Assembly: GCA_002372175.1 (NCBI GenBank)
Contig: DFIS01000032.1
Span: 1 to 57,467, forward strand
Source: Solobacterium sp. UBA3691
Lineage (GTDB): Bacteria; Bacillota_I; Bacilli_A; Erysipelotrichales; Erysipelotrichaceae
DNA length: 57,467 nt
Reading direction: 5' to 3'
In this document: positions 39,934 to 48,695 of the stretch, one piece after another
Position numbering within the stretch: the first letter of the stretch is position 1
Layout of the letters: the number at the start of each line of letters is the position of its first letter
Position numbers and translations under genes: made by a program
The notes under the pieces: model-generated
Told to the model about the DNA's origin: nothing
What the model saw: the letters and a program-made list of their open reading frames with translations, nothing else
The model's database searches: none

Positions 39934-40965
39934 TTATTGTAGCTCATTTATCAGTTTTTGATAAAAGTCTTTTGTGTCTTCCCATTGGCTGTCTTCCTTC
40001 GGCTCCAGATATCCCTTATCCCGCAGCACTCTGCCGACAAAGTCCGTCAGTTTCAGCGAACCGCGCCAGTCCGCATGATCCACCGCATTCTCTTTTTCCT
40101 CATCGATTCCAAGACTGTTATAGAGCCCGATCTCCGAGAGATTGTAGTACTCAATATCGCGGGCTTCAATAAACGGCATTAACATCTCATGCATGCCCTG
40201 GTACATATCTCCGGCGGGAATGTTGATGACGATCAGGTGTATGCCCTTTTCAAGACAGAGATCCTGGATCTTCTCCAGATAGACAAGCATCAGCGGATCG
40301 GGATCGATCGGCATTCCCTTGTCTTCATTGTCAAACGGATGAAACTCATGCTCAGGCTGTGTATCCTGCATCGGGTAGTATCCCTTCAGCTCTGCCGTAT
40401 GGGCACTGTGCCAGTCAAGATCTTCGGCGCTGAGCTCCTTCCAGCGGTTGTGGAAACGGATATTGGTCAGGTAGTAGGAGATCTCCTGCTGCTTTGGATC
40501 CAGGAGACACAGCTCATGGACAGCTTCAGCCTTGACGGAGGACCAGTGCATCGGATCGAGAGCCTTGCGAATAAATGCCTCATTGGTATTGACCGGTGTA
40601 TCCGCCTCCTTCGGAAAGATATTCCTGCCCTCAAGGACAACGACTTCCGGCGACTGAAAGCGCAGAGCTTCCTTCAGCCAGTAGTAACTCAGAAACAGGG
40701 ACTGCTGTTCGGAACCCAGATTATAACTGCGGTAACCGTATGTATCATACAGATACTGCGGAGAGAACGCATTGACGCTGTAGCTGGACCCGAGAAAGAT
40801 CAGATCCACGGTATTCTTCTTCATCCGGTAGAACTGATTGAAGGTGGATGTTGTCGGCCATGTCGTATTGCGGTAGGTATACTTCGGCTCCAGAAGATAG
40901 TTTACCCCGGTCAGCGTGATCAGCAGACACAGCACAAAGATCATGTATTTCAGTACTCTCTTCAT
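39934..40965 (-). CDS. SGNH-like protein partnering an MBOAT acyltransferase
   Basis: A 343-residue protein with one N-terminal signal anchor (VLKYMIFVLCLLITLTG) and an extracellular domain with VDLIFLGSSYSVNAFSPQYLY (SGNH block I, GSS), VVVLEGRNIF, and HADWRGSLKLTD near the end with a possible Asp-His dyad. It resembles DltD/AlgJ-type partners. Its ATG overlaps the stop of the MBOAT gene (TGATG), so the two proteins are made together and probably act in acyl transfer to an envelope polymer. Confidence 0.82.
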   Translation of the reverse strand: MKRVLKYMIFVLCLLITLTGVNYLLEPKYTYRNTTWPTTSTFNQFYRMKKNTVDLIFLGSSYSVNAFSPQYLYDTYGYRSYNLGSEQQSLFLSYYWLKEALRFQSPEVVVLEGRNIFPKEADTPVNTNEAFIRKALDPMHWSSVKAEAVHELCLLDPKQQEISYYLTNIRFHNRWKELSAEDLDWHSAHTAELKGYYPMQDTQPEHEFHPFDNEDKGMPIDPDPLMLVYLEKIQDLCLEKGIHLIVINIPAGDMYQGMHEMLMPFIEARDIEYYNLSEIGLYNSLGIDEEKENAVDHADWRGSLKLTDFVGRVLRDKGYLEPKEDSQWEDTKDFYQKLINELQ

Positions 40966-42302
40966 CAGAACTCTCCGTAGATAAAATCTTTTGCCTCAAA
41001 GCCGATCCCGTAGATGCCGAAGACCCAGATCACCGCAATGATCACGATCACAGCGCACAGCTGCACCGATTCCGGCAGTTTCTCTGCCTTCCGGTTCCAT
41101 TTTGAATATACCGCCCACACCAGCACCGACACCGCAAAGACAATGATCTCCTTGATATCGAAGCCTGTCTCTGCCAGTGCCTGTGCCGTAAATTCCTGCA
41201 GATGAACACGCGTAAACATCGTGATCAGTACGGACAGTGCCTCACGCAGCCTGGAAGCCCGGAAGATCACCCAGCCGATCATGACCCTGAACAGGGTGAA
41301 TACCCTGCTGTTAACATGAACATAGTCTTCCGTGATCTGATAGAAGCCATGCAGAAGACCCCAGACAAGATACTTCAGTCCGGCGCCGTGCCAGAGTCCG
41401 CTGACCGCAAAGGTCACCAGCAGATTGATATGTCTGCGTACTTTCCCGAGACGGTTTCCGCCCAGCGGAATATACACATAATCGCGCAGCCAGGTGCTCA
41501 GCGAGATATGCCAGCGCCGCCAGAAATCACGTACGGATACAGCCGTGTACGGATGATCAAAGTTATTCATCAGTTCGATCCCGAACAGCCGTGATACACC
41601 GATACTGACCGTCACGCACGAGAAGAAATCCGCGTAGATCTGCACCGTGTAGAGGATCGCTGCCAACCACAGGAAACCGCCGCCGTAAGCCGCCGTATCA
41701 GCGTATACCGCATCCACAAAGATGCCTGCCCGGTCAGCGATCATCATCTTCAGAAAGAGACCGCCGAGGATCGTCTTAACGGCCAGCCCGGTCCGTCTGC
41801 GGTCAAAGTGATGTCCGGTGTTCAGCTGTGATGAAAGCGCATCATAGCGGGCGATCGGGCCCTGAATGATCTGCGGAAACCACGAGATAAATAACGCAAA
41901 CGAAAACAGATCACGCTCGGCAGGATACTTCCCCCTGTATACGTCGATCAGATAGCCGATGATCTGCAGACTGTAAAACGATATGCCGACAGGCAGGATC
42001 CACCGGTAGCGCAGAAAGTCCGAATACCCGGCAAATCTGCCGATCAGGAGCGGTCCGATAACGATCAGCACGGCCGCCCACAGCAGGAAGCGTATGCGTT
42101 TCTGTTCCAGGATGATGCCGAAGATATACGTCAGGATCACGGTCATCAGAAACAGTAAGAAAAAGACAGTCCCGTTCAGTGACAGATAGAATACAGCACT
42201 GCCGGCCAGCAGTACATATCTGCGCAGTGAAAGCGGGACCGCATAATACAGACAGAATACACCTGCACAAAGCAGAAGATATGACAGAGACGTATAGCTC
42301 AT
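40965..42302 (-). CDS. MBOAT family O-acyltransferase (AlgI/DltB-like)
   Basis: A 445-residue membrane acyltransferase with about eleven helices. The family core is NFDHPYTAVSVRDFWRRWHISLSTWLRDYVYIPLGGNRLG, and the catalytic His is in FAVSGLWHGAG. Such proteins move an acyl group across the membrane, with the SGNH partner finishing transfer to a polysaccharide or teichoic acid. No Shine-Dalgarno; a TGG-TATGAT extended -10 ends six bases before the ATG, suggesting a leaderless mRNA. Next to glmS, which makes amino-sugar precursors. Confidence 0.92.
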   Translation of the reverse strand: MSYTSLSYLLLCAGVFCLYYAVPLSLRRYVLLAGSAVFYLSLNGTVFFLLFLMTVILTYIFGIILEQKRIRFLLWAAVLIVIGPLLIGRFAGYSDFLRYRWILPVGISFYSLQIIGYLIDVYRGKYPAERDLFSFALFISWFPQIIQGPIARYDALSSQLNTGHHFDRRRTGLAVKTILGGLFLKMMIADRAGIFVDAVYADTAAYGGGFLWLAAILYTVQIYADFFSCVTVSIGVSRLFGIELMNNFDHPYTAVSVRDFWRRWHISLSTWLRDYVYIPLGGNRLGKVRRHINLLVTFAVSGLWHGAGLKYLVWGLLHGFYQITEDYVHVNSRVFTLFRVMIGWVIFRASRLREALSVLITMFTRVHLQEFTAQALAETGFDIKEIIVFAVSVLVWAVYSKWNRKAEKLPESVQLCAVIVIIAVIWVFGIYGIGFEAKDFIYGEF

Positions 42303-42308
42303 GTCTCT

Positions 42309-42317
42309 ATCATACCA
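42309..42317 (-). promoter_or_regulatory. Extended -10 promoter of the MBOAT-SGNH operon
   Basis: Minus strand TGG-TATGAT, located between the glmS stop and the MBOAT ATG, ending six bases before the latter. Confidence 0.5.
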
Positions 42318-42321
42318 CGGA

Positions 42322-44145
42322 TCACTCTACGGTTACGGATTTCGCCAGATTCCTTGGCTTATCAATATCACAGCCCTTGATGCTGGCTGTATAGTACGCA
42401 AGCATCTGCAGCAGGACAACACCGGTAACCGCTGAAAGCTCATCGGAGAGTTCCGGCAGTCTCAGCACATGTTCAAAACGGTCAGCCTTCATCTGCTGCG
42501 TTGTGATCAGGATCACTCTGGCACCTCTGGCAATCGTCTCTTCAATGTTGGATACCGTCTTGGCAGCCACCTTCGGCTGTGTTGCCATCGCGATCACGAC
42601 ACTGTCCTTTTCGATCAGGGCGATCGGTCCGTGCTTTAATTCTCCGGCATAGTAGGCATCAGCATGGACGTAGGAGACTTCCTTCAGCTTCAGTGCTCCT
42701 TCCATCGCGGTCGGATAATCAAGCTGTCTGCCGATAAAATAGGCATCCTGACGGTAACGCAGTAGCTCTGCCAGTTCAGCAATCTTCTTCTCATATTTCA
42801 GGACTTCTTCGATCGCTTCCGGCAGTTTCTGCAGATCCTCGATCAGCTGATACTGGTCAAAGACACCCCAGTCCAGAAGATCCGCCAGTTTGATATTCAG
42901 ACACGTAAGCAGCACGAGCTGTGTCGTATATGCCTTTGTGCTGGCAACGGAGATCTCAGGACCTGCACAGGTATACAGTGTCGCATCCGCCAGTCTTGTG
43001 ATCCCTGATCCCAGAACGTTGACGACGCCGGCTGTCACAGCACCCTTCTCCTTGGCCAGTTTCAGAGCAGCGATCGTATCTGCTGTCTCTCCCGACTGTG
43101 ATACAAAGACACACAGTGTATGTTCATCGAGATACGGTGAACCATAGCGGAATTCACTGGCAGGCATGGCTGATACTGCACATCTTGCCCTGGCCGAGAT
43201 CTGGGTGACCGCATAGACACAGGCATGGTACGCTGTCCCGCAGGCAACGTAATAAATACGCTGGATACCCCGGGCAGGCAGATTCAGTTTCTCGATCTCC
43301 GGCATATATACCATTTCACCGCGGAATCTGCCCCGGAGTGTTTCTCTGACAGCAGAAGGCTGTTCGTGGATCTCCTTCATCATGAACGAGTCATAGCCGC
43401 CCTTCTGCGCCGCATGAACATCGTACGGGAAGACGATCCACTCCTCTTCCTGGGGCACACCGTCAAAGTCAAAGATCTGCAGAGAATCTGCCTTCATGAT
43501 CACAGCCTGTCCATCCTTCAGGGGCAGGATCTCGCTGGTATAGGCAAGCAGTGCCGGTGCATCACTGGCGCACATCGTACCGCTCTTATCCCTGCCGAGC
43601 ACCATCGGACTCTCTTTCTTTGCGGCATAGATCACATCCGGCTCTTCGGTCGAAACGATGCACAGCGCAAAACTGCCCTGCAGCTGATGTACAGCCTTCA
43701 GCAGTGCTTCAAACAATGAGAGATGCTCATGATAGTAATAATCATCCAGCAGATGAACGACGATCTCCGTATCCGTTTCTGACTTGAACTTGTAGCCCTT
43801 CTTCAGCAGTTCTTCCTTCAGAGCCAGATAGTTTTCAATGATCCCGTTATGAACAAGGGATATCGTATTCTTCTCGTTCGTATGCGGGTGTGAGTTCATC
43901 TGGCTCGGAACCCCGTGGGTAGCCCAGCGTGTATGCCCGATGCCGCATTTCTGGGGACAGGGAACTGTCTCAAGCATGTCTTCCAGCTGTTTCAGTCTTC
44001 CCTTTGTCTTACATGTAAAAAGCCCGGAACTGTCCACCAGTGTTACCCCGGCTGAATCATAGCCGCGGTATTCCAGTTTGGATAATCCCTGCATGAGAAA
44101 AGGCAGTGCCGGTTCAGCACCAATATAAGCGGTTATTCCGCACAT
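42322..44145 (-). CDS. glmS: Glutamine-fructose-6-phosphate aminotransferase
   Basis: A 607-residue enzyme forming glucosamine-6-phosphate from fructose-6-phosphate and glutamine. Start at 44145 gives MCGITAYIG, where Cys2 is the glutaminase nucleophile; the longer frame to 44160 begins with TTG inside the ribosome site. HTRWATHG and NGIIENY follow in the glutaminase half; two SIS domains hold VFVSQSGETADT, SVASTKAYTTQ and the C-terminal end PRNLAKSVTVE. Controlled by the glmS ribozyme directly upstream, plus a hairpin covering its GGAGGG ribosome site. Confidence 0.98.
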   Translation of the reverse strand: MCGITAYIGAEPALPFLMQGLSKLEYRGYDSAGVTLVDSSGLFTCKTKGRLKQLEDMLETVPCPQKCGIGHTRWATHGVPSQMNSHPHTNEKNTISLVHNGIIENYLALKEELLKKGYKFKSETDTEIVVHLLDDYYYHEHLSLFEALLKAVHQLQGSFALCIVSTEEPDVIYAAKKESPMVLGRDKSGTMCASDAPALLAYTSEILPLKDGQAVIMKADSLQIFDFDGVPQEEEWIVFPYDVHAAQKGGYDSFMMKEIHEQPSAVRETLRGRFRGEMVYMPEIEKLNLPARGIQRIYYVACGTAYHACVYAVTQISARARCAVSAMPASEFRYGSPYLDEHTLCVFVSQSGETADTIAALKLAKEKGAVTAGVVNVLGSGITRLADATLYTCAGPEISVASTKAYTTQLVLLTCLNIKLADLLDWGVFDQYQLIEDLQKLPEAIEEVLKYEKKIAELAELLRYRQDAYFIGRQLDYPTAMEGALKLKEVSYVHADAYYAGELKHGPIALIEKDSVVIAMATQPKVAAKTVSNIEETIARGARVILITTQQMKADRFEHVLRLPELSDELSAVTGVVLLQMLAYYTASIKGCDIDKPRNLAKSVTVE

Positions 44146-44146
44146 G

Positions 44147-44175
44147 AAAAAACCCTCCAATCAGTCATGGAGGGT
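44147..44175 (-). promoter_or_regulatory. Terminator-like hairpin enclosing the glmS ribosome site
   Basis: Minus strand ACCCTCC (44169-44175) pairs with GGAGGGT (44152-44158), followed by TTTTTC and the glmS ATG. The downstream arm is the Shine-Dalgarno sequence itself. It could terminate transcription or hide the ribosome site. It lies directly after the ribozyme. Confidence 0.75.
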
Positions 44176-44307
44176 ACCGAATGGCTCTGTTCAGCTCTCA
44201 CGAACTGTTTTTACCCATTGTTCAGGCCGTACCCGGCCTCCGGACCATCCGCCGAATATTTCGATAAGTCCGGTCCTCGTCAACTGTCTCAAGACAGTCC
44301 AGGCGCT
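44176..44307 (-). ncRNA. glmS_ribozyme: glmS glucosamine-6-phosphate ribozyme riboswitch
   Basis: Minus strand from 44307 shows A/GCGCCTGGACT (cleavage expected between A at 44307 and G at 44306), then GTTGACGAGG, TTATCGA and TCGGCGGATG, the conserved core of the glmS ribozyme in the right order. P1 is formed by CTGTCTTGAGACAG. In Bacillota the RNA cleaves itself when glucosamine-6-phosphate binds, lowering glmS expression. The 3' limit (44176) is approximate. Confidence 0.92.
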
Positions 44308-44339
44308 CCGTTTGTGAATCTCATCTCCACGACGCTTTC

Positions 44340-44345
44340 ATTATA
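44340..44345 (-). promoter_or_regulatory. -10 box of glmS
   Basis: Perfect TATAAT on the minus strand just past the AbrB-type gene stop; expected start near 44333, about 26 bases before the ribozyme cleavage site. The -35 (TTTCGA at 16 bases) is weak. Confidence 0.6.
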
Positions 44346-44350
44346 CAGCA

Positions 44351-45445
44351 TCAGCCGAAGATCGAAATCATGAACTTGACCAGAATCGGGAAAATCGTAT
44401 AGACAGCCAGCAGTCTGACGATATGCATTATAGCGATCTTGGGCGACTCGCCGCCGATATCAGACGCAATCAGCGCAAAATCACTGGCTCCGCCCGGAGC
44501 CGAGGCAAACATCGCCGACACAAAGTCGATCTTCTTTGTCAGTGTCATCAGCCAGGAGATCAGGAAATTGACCAGCACATAACTGCCGATCAGAATAAAT
44601 GTCGGAATCATGATGGACGGAAGCTTGCGTATGGTATCCATCGTGATGCTGAGACCGATCAGAGCACCGGCAACGACCTGTACCCAGCGCTTGTATTTCC
44701 GGTCAAACATCGCTCTGTTGGTCGTCAGATTCAGCAGGATCACACAGATCATCGAACAGCTTAATGCCCCGGAAGGAATCCCGAGGAATTTACCGAAGAT
44801 ACCGCCGGCAAGACCGACAGCAGCTGTCAGAATATGTCTTGCGGCTCTGCGGTCGGGAATCAGATCATCCACAAAACTGTGAACTTTAATGACCTCTCCG
44901 TCATCTGCGGAAGGATCATGTTCCTCGGGTGGTACACGCTTTGACACAAATGTGATCATGCTCGGGAAGATCAGATATACACTGAACAGACGGAATGACT
45001 GCACAAACGAAACAATTGCCGGATCCGCATCCAGATCATATGCCATCAAAGATGTATCCACGACGCCGCCGGGAACACAGATCAGCCATGCTGTAGCCGC
45101 ATCAAACCCTGCGATCTTGAACATGACAAAGCCGACAACTGCCGTAAAGATCAGGAAACAGACAACCAGGATCAAAGCAGGTTCGATCAGGTCCTTGAGC
45201 CCCTTCAGATCCTTTCTGGTCAGACTGAGACCGATGAACATACCGCTCATGGACTGCGTAAATACCTTTGTATTCGGAGGCATGGAAGCCGCATTGGTCA
45301 GAATGTTGAAAACAGCCACAGCGATCATTGACCCGAGCATAAACGGAATGGGCATCTTGATCTTTCTGGCAATATACACACCCAGAAGCCCTGCCAGCAG
45401 TGTAACAGGAACTGACAGGAAGAGATTACCGGCAATCACACTCAT
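44351..45445 (-). CDS. AbrB family membrane protein (putative permease; not the DNA-binding AbrB)
   Basis: A 364-residue protein of about ten helices in two similar halves. Each half has a MPIPFMLG or GIPSGAL-like segment, and the two repeats carry VPGGVVDTSLMAYDLDAD and SAPGGASDFALIASDIGGES, the duplicated GG(V/A)xD/E(F/M)...A signature of the family once annotated as ammonia monooxygenase/AbrB duplication. It is a transporter-like protein with unknown substrate. AAGGAGG precedes the ATG. It lies just upstream of the glmS promoter. Confidence 0.9.
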   Translation of the reverse strand: MSVIAGNLFLSVPVTLLAGLLGVYIARKIKMPIPFMLGSMIAVAVFNILTNAASMPPNTKVFTQSMSGMFIGLSLTRKDLKGLKDLIEPALILVVCFLIFTAVVGFVMFKIAGFDAATAWLICVPGGVVDTSLMAYDLDADPAIVSFVQSFRLFSVYLIFPSMITFVSKRVPPEEHDPSADDGEVIKVHSFVDDLIPDRRAARHILTAAVGLAGGIFGKFLGIPSGALSCSMICVILLNLTTNRAMFDRKYKRWVQVVAGALIGLSITMDTIRKLPSIMIPTFILIGSYVLVNFLISWLMTLTKKIDFVSAMFASAPGGASDFALIASDIGGESPKIAIMHIVRLLAVYTIFPILVKFMISIFG

Positions 45446-45524
45446 AGACTATCCTCCTTACGCAAAACTCACGGATAAGTCTGCCAATTCACTATGATAA
45501 TCGATAAGATATGAATTTACCAAT

Positions 45525-45567
45525 AAGAAAAAGCCGATATCTCTTATATTTACAAGTGATACCAGCT
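45525..45567 (-). terminator. Terminator of larC
   Basis: Minus strand AGCTGGTATC pairs with GATATCGGCT (two G-U pairs) and is followed by TTTTTCTT. Confidence 0.75.
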
Positions 45568-45573
45568 TATGTA

Positions 45574-46842
45574 TTACTTCAATGCCTTTCTGACCTCAAA
45601 CAGACTCTGACCTGTCTCATCCGCGATCTTTGCAAGATCTTCGAACTCAAGCTTTTCCTTCTGCGTACCATAGCCGGAGGACCGCTTTGTCCGGACTGTC
45701 CCGTATCCCGTTTCTTCGCTGATCACTTCCCTGCGCAGTGTATATCTGTCTTTCTTCGTCTCCCGCATGCCGATCGTTGTCGTATGCCGGAAGATCAGCT
45801 TCACGATATCTTCCTTCGTACTCTCCGTGCACAGTACACTGAACAGAATACCGGGCCTGTTCTTCTTCATGTATACAGGTGTTGTAAAGACCTCCCGGGC
45901 ACCGCCTGCCAGCAGCTTCTCTACGGCATAGCCGATCTCTTCACCAGTCATGTCATCAACATTGAAATCCAGTTCGATGGTCTGATCACCGGCTGTTTCT
46001 GTCTCTCCCCAGAAGACTCTGACGCAGTTGGCTGTCGGGAAATCCTTTTTGCCCATACCGTAGCCGATCGCCTGTGTACGCATTGCCGGCATTTCCGCAA
46101 AACGGTCAGCGAAGTGCTTCAGCAGTGCAGCCCCGGTCGGTGTGCAGAGTTCTCCTCTGATCTCCGTGCTGTAGATCGGCACATCGCGGAGGATATGCGC
46201 AGTCGCCGGAGCCGGTACAGGCAGTACACCATGCGCGCAGTGAACTGTACCGCTGCCGACATGGACCGGTGATACAACGATCTGATCCGGTGCCAGCTTG
46301 TTGATCAGCCAGCATACCGCTGTGACATCCGCCACCGCATCCTTTGTGCCGACCTCATGGTAGTGGATCTCCTCCACAGGCTTGCCATGGGCATGACTCT
46401 CTGCCTCTGCGATCAGTGCATAAACGGCCTTGGCATCTGCCTTTACCGCATCATTCACATGCAGGGTATCGATCAGCGCTTCGATATCTGCCGGATGTGC
46501 ATGATGGTGGTGATGTTCGTGGTCATGATCATGATCATGTTCATGCTCGTGATCGTGGTCATGGTGGTGATGATCATGCATATGTTCATGCTCGTGATCG
46601 TGGTCATGGTGGTGATGATCATGTATATGTTCATCTTCCTCTTCACCATGGACAAGGACTCTCATATGTGTGCCCCTGATACCGCATTTCTCTGCTGCTT
46701 CAGGAAGATACTCCACTTCGGGAATACCGAAACTGTTCATCTCGGCAATGATCTTCTCAGGCTCAGGGAACAGTTCCAAAAGCGCTGCCGTAAGCATATC
46801 TCCTGCTGCACCCATACGGCATTCAATAAATAATGTCTTCAT
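45574..46842 (-). CDS. larC: Nickel pincer cofactor biosynthesis protein LarC
   Basis: A 422-residue nickel-inserting enzyme that builds the NPN cofactor of lactate racemase-type enzymes. It starts MKTLFIECRMGAAGDM, has the family region VEEIHYHEVGTKDAVADVTAVCWL, and the C-terminal part IELDFNVDDMTGEEIGYAVEKLL and GMRETKKDRYTLRRE. Residues 72-116 are an unusually long His/Asp/Glu stretch for metal storage. LarC1 and LarC2 parts are in one frame, whereas in some lactobacilli they need a frameshift. larA, larB and larE are not adjacent. CGGAGG precedes the ATG; own terminator. Confidence 0.94.
   Translation of the reverse strand: MKTLFIECRMGAAGDMLTAALLELFPEPEKIIAEMNSFGIPEVEYLPEAAEKCGIRGTHMRVLVHGEEEDEHIHDHHHHDHDHEHEHMHDHHHHDHDHEHEHDHDHDHEHHHHHAHPADIEALIDTLHVNDAVKADAKAVYALIAEAESHAHGKPVEEIHYHEVGTKDAVADVTAVCWLINKLAPDQIVVSPVHVGSGTVHCAHGVLPVPAPATAHILRDVPIYSTEIRGELCTPTGAALLKHFADRFAEMPAMRTQAIGYGMGKKDFPTANCVRVFWGETETAGDQTIELDFNVDDMTGEEIGYAVEKLLAGGAREVFTTPVYMKKNRPGILFSVLCTESTKEDIVKLIFRHTTTIGMRETKKDRYTLRREVISEETGYGTVRTKRSSGYGTQKEKLEFEDLAKIADETGQSLFEVRKALK
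46537..46626. repeat. 45-bp tandem repeat (two copies) coding the His-rich stretch of LarC
   Basis: Two nearly identical 45-bp units begin at 46537 and 46582 (each starting ATGTTCATGCTCG on the plus strand). Each codes 15 residues, so copy changes keep the frame. Confidence 0.85.
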
Positions 46843-46935
46843 GTGATTACCTCCGGAATGATCCCTTCTGAGATATCTGTGTACTTCTGTACACTGTTAT
46901 CATAAATTGTATGGAACCCATGCAAGATCCGTCAA

Positions 46936-47898
46936 TTATTTATCTTCTGATAATTTTCTTTGCGCTTCACGGATACACAGCATATCTTCTTCACTGAGTT
47001 CTGTGTTATCCTTCAGGATCAGACTGTCGGCAGTCACCAGGGCGATCACACGAGTATCATTGCGCCGGCATACGGCACAGGTACCGCTGTCATATTGACC
47101 GTATTCCTCATCTTCCGGAAGACAGTCCCTGACCAGCAGTCCGTCATTTTCGGCATAGACCCGGTAGTAGTTCACCTTTGCCAGGGTCAGTCCTTCCGCC
47201 GGCGCATTCTTGACTGCTGTTGTCTTGCGGCGTTCTTCCAGGATCTCACGGATCCTTTCGGGAGGGATCTTGCCGCGTCCCACTTCCACCAGCATGCCGC
47301 TCATCATCCGCACCATGTAGCGCAAAAATCCCCTGCCTGTATACGATATGCAGAGAACATCACCCTCCCGGCGGAAGATGATGGATTCCACGGTCCTGAC
47401 CTGATCCGGTTTCTCCTGCAGAGATGTACTGTTGAACGATGTAAAATCATGCGTGCCGACAAAGTACCGGGAAGCTTCTTCCATCTTCTCCACATTCAGT
47501 TTATACGGACACTGGAATACACGTTCACGGTTCAGAACATCGTATTCACCAAGGTTGATCCGGTAATCGTACTGTTTGGACAGAACATTATACCGGGCAT
47601 GGAAGGTATCCTCTGCCTCCTCGACGGAAATGATATGAATATCCGGATGCAGGAAGGCATTCATCGCCCCTTTCCACTTATACGGTGTCATGACTCTGTC
47701 CGTATCAAAGTGGAATACCTGTCCCTCGGCATTCACACCGGCGTCGGTCCTGCCCGCTCCTGTGATCTTTGTCGGCACCCCGGTAATGGAAAAAAGCACC
47801 TCTTCGATCGTCTCCTGGACAGAGGTGTTGTTTTTCTGTGTCTGCCAGCCCGCAAAGCGTGATCCGGCATATGCTGCGGTGCACTTATATCTCTTCAT
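46936..47898 (-). CDS. truA: tRNA pseudouridine synthase A with C-terminal extension
   Basis: A 320-residue TruA, which makes pseudouridine 38-40 in the anticodon stem. The catalytic Asp is in GAGRTDAGVNAEGQ, and FHARYNVLSKQYDYRI, HDFTSFNS, GRGFLRYMVRMMSG and PAEGLTLAKVNY are family blocks. After KVNYYRVYAEN there is a 60-70 residue extension absent from typical TruA (about 245-270 residues), with CAVCRRNDTRVIALVTADSLI and an acidic/helical end. The start overlaps the ecfT stop (ATGA). Last gene of ecfA1-ecfA2-ecfT-truA. Confidence 0.95.
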   Translation of the reverse strand: MKRYKCTAAYAGSRFAGWQTQKNNTSVQETIEEVLFSITGVPTKITGAGRTDAGVNAEGQVFHFDTDRVMTPYKWKGAMNAFLHPDIHIISVEEAEDTFHARYNVLSKQYDYRINLGEYDVLNRERVFQCPYKLNVEKMEEASRYFVGTHDFTSFNSTSLQEKPDQVRTVESIIFRREGDVLCISYTGRGFLRYMVRMMSGMLVEVGRGKIPPERIREILEERRKTTAVKNAPAEGLTLAKVNYYRVYAENDGLLVRDCLPEDEEYGQYDSGTCAVCRRNDTRVIALVTADSLILKDNTELSEEDMLCIREAQRKLSEDK

Positions 47899-48695
47899 CG
47901 GAAATATGCCAGCCAGATCATCGTCCCAAGCAGCAGGAACGCGCCTGCCAGCAGCAGATGATCTCTGGTCTCCATCTTCAGTACCTTATACCGTGTACGC
48001 TTCTCTCCCGGCGCATAGCCCCTGGCTTCCATCGCATTGGCAAGATCCTCCGCTCTCTGGAAAGCAGAAACGAATAACGGTACGACAAGTGACAGGATCG
48101 CCATGATCCGCTCGCTGAATTTACCTTCCTTAAGGTCCACACCGCGGCTTTCCTGGGCCTTGATGATACGGTTGGTCTCATCGATCAGATCCGGGATAAA
48201 GCGCAGCGCAATACTGATCAGCATCGCGATCTCATGGGAAGGCACATGGATCTTCTCAAACGGTTTTAACAGATCCTCGATGCCGAGCGTCATATCCAGC
48301 GGTTTCGTCGTTGCTGTAAGACATGTTGTGATCATGATCATCAATAACAGTCTGACAACGATATACAGGGTCTGCAGAACTGCATCGCTGTAGAGTGTAA
48401 AGCTGCCCAGTGTAAACAGAGGTGTACCGGTCTTCATCACCAGTGAATTGATCACCAGCAGGAAGACCATCATGAACATCATCGGTTTCATACTGCGCAG
48501 GATGTACCGGAACGAGAGTCTGGCCGCAATGATCACCGATGCCACGACCGCAAAGATGATGCCGTAGCCGATCCAGCCGGCCGGAAAAAAGATTGCGATC
48601 AGAACAACCAGCATCGCACTGATCTTCGCTCTTGGGTCCATTCTGTGGATCGGAGAATCCAGCGGTATATATCTGCCAAGCGTAAAATTACCCAT
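47895..48695 (-). CDS. ecfT: Energy-coupling factor transporter transmembrane protein EcfT
   Basis: A 266-residue EcfT with five or six helices. LDSPIHRMDPRAKI at the N-terminus and the two cytoplasmic coupling motifs IKAQESRGVD and LANAMEARGYAPG (Ala-Arg-Gly type) that contact the ATPases are present. It would serve vitamin-binding S-components encoded elsewhere. It overlaps ecfA2 by eight bases and truA by four. Confidence 0.96.
   Translation of the reverse strand: MGNFTLGRYIPLDSPIHRMDPRAKISAMLVVLIAIFFPAGWIGYGIIFAVVASVIIAARLSFRYILRSMKPMMFMMVFLLVINSLVMKTGTPLFTLGSFTLYSDAVLQTLYIVVRLLLMIMITTCLTATTKPLDMTLGIEDLLKPFEKIHVPSHEIAMLISIALRFIPDLIDETNRIIKAQESRGVDLKEGKFSERIMAILSLVVPLFVSAFQRAEDLANAMEARGYAPGEKRTRYKVLKMETRDHLLLAGAFLLLGTMIWLAYFR

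Noticed and set aside
46537..46626. Repeat array in larC considered as CRISPR or other array
   Set aside because: Only two units, no spacers, and they encode His-rich residues in frame.
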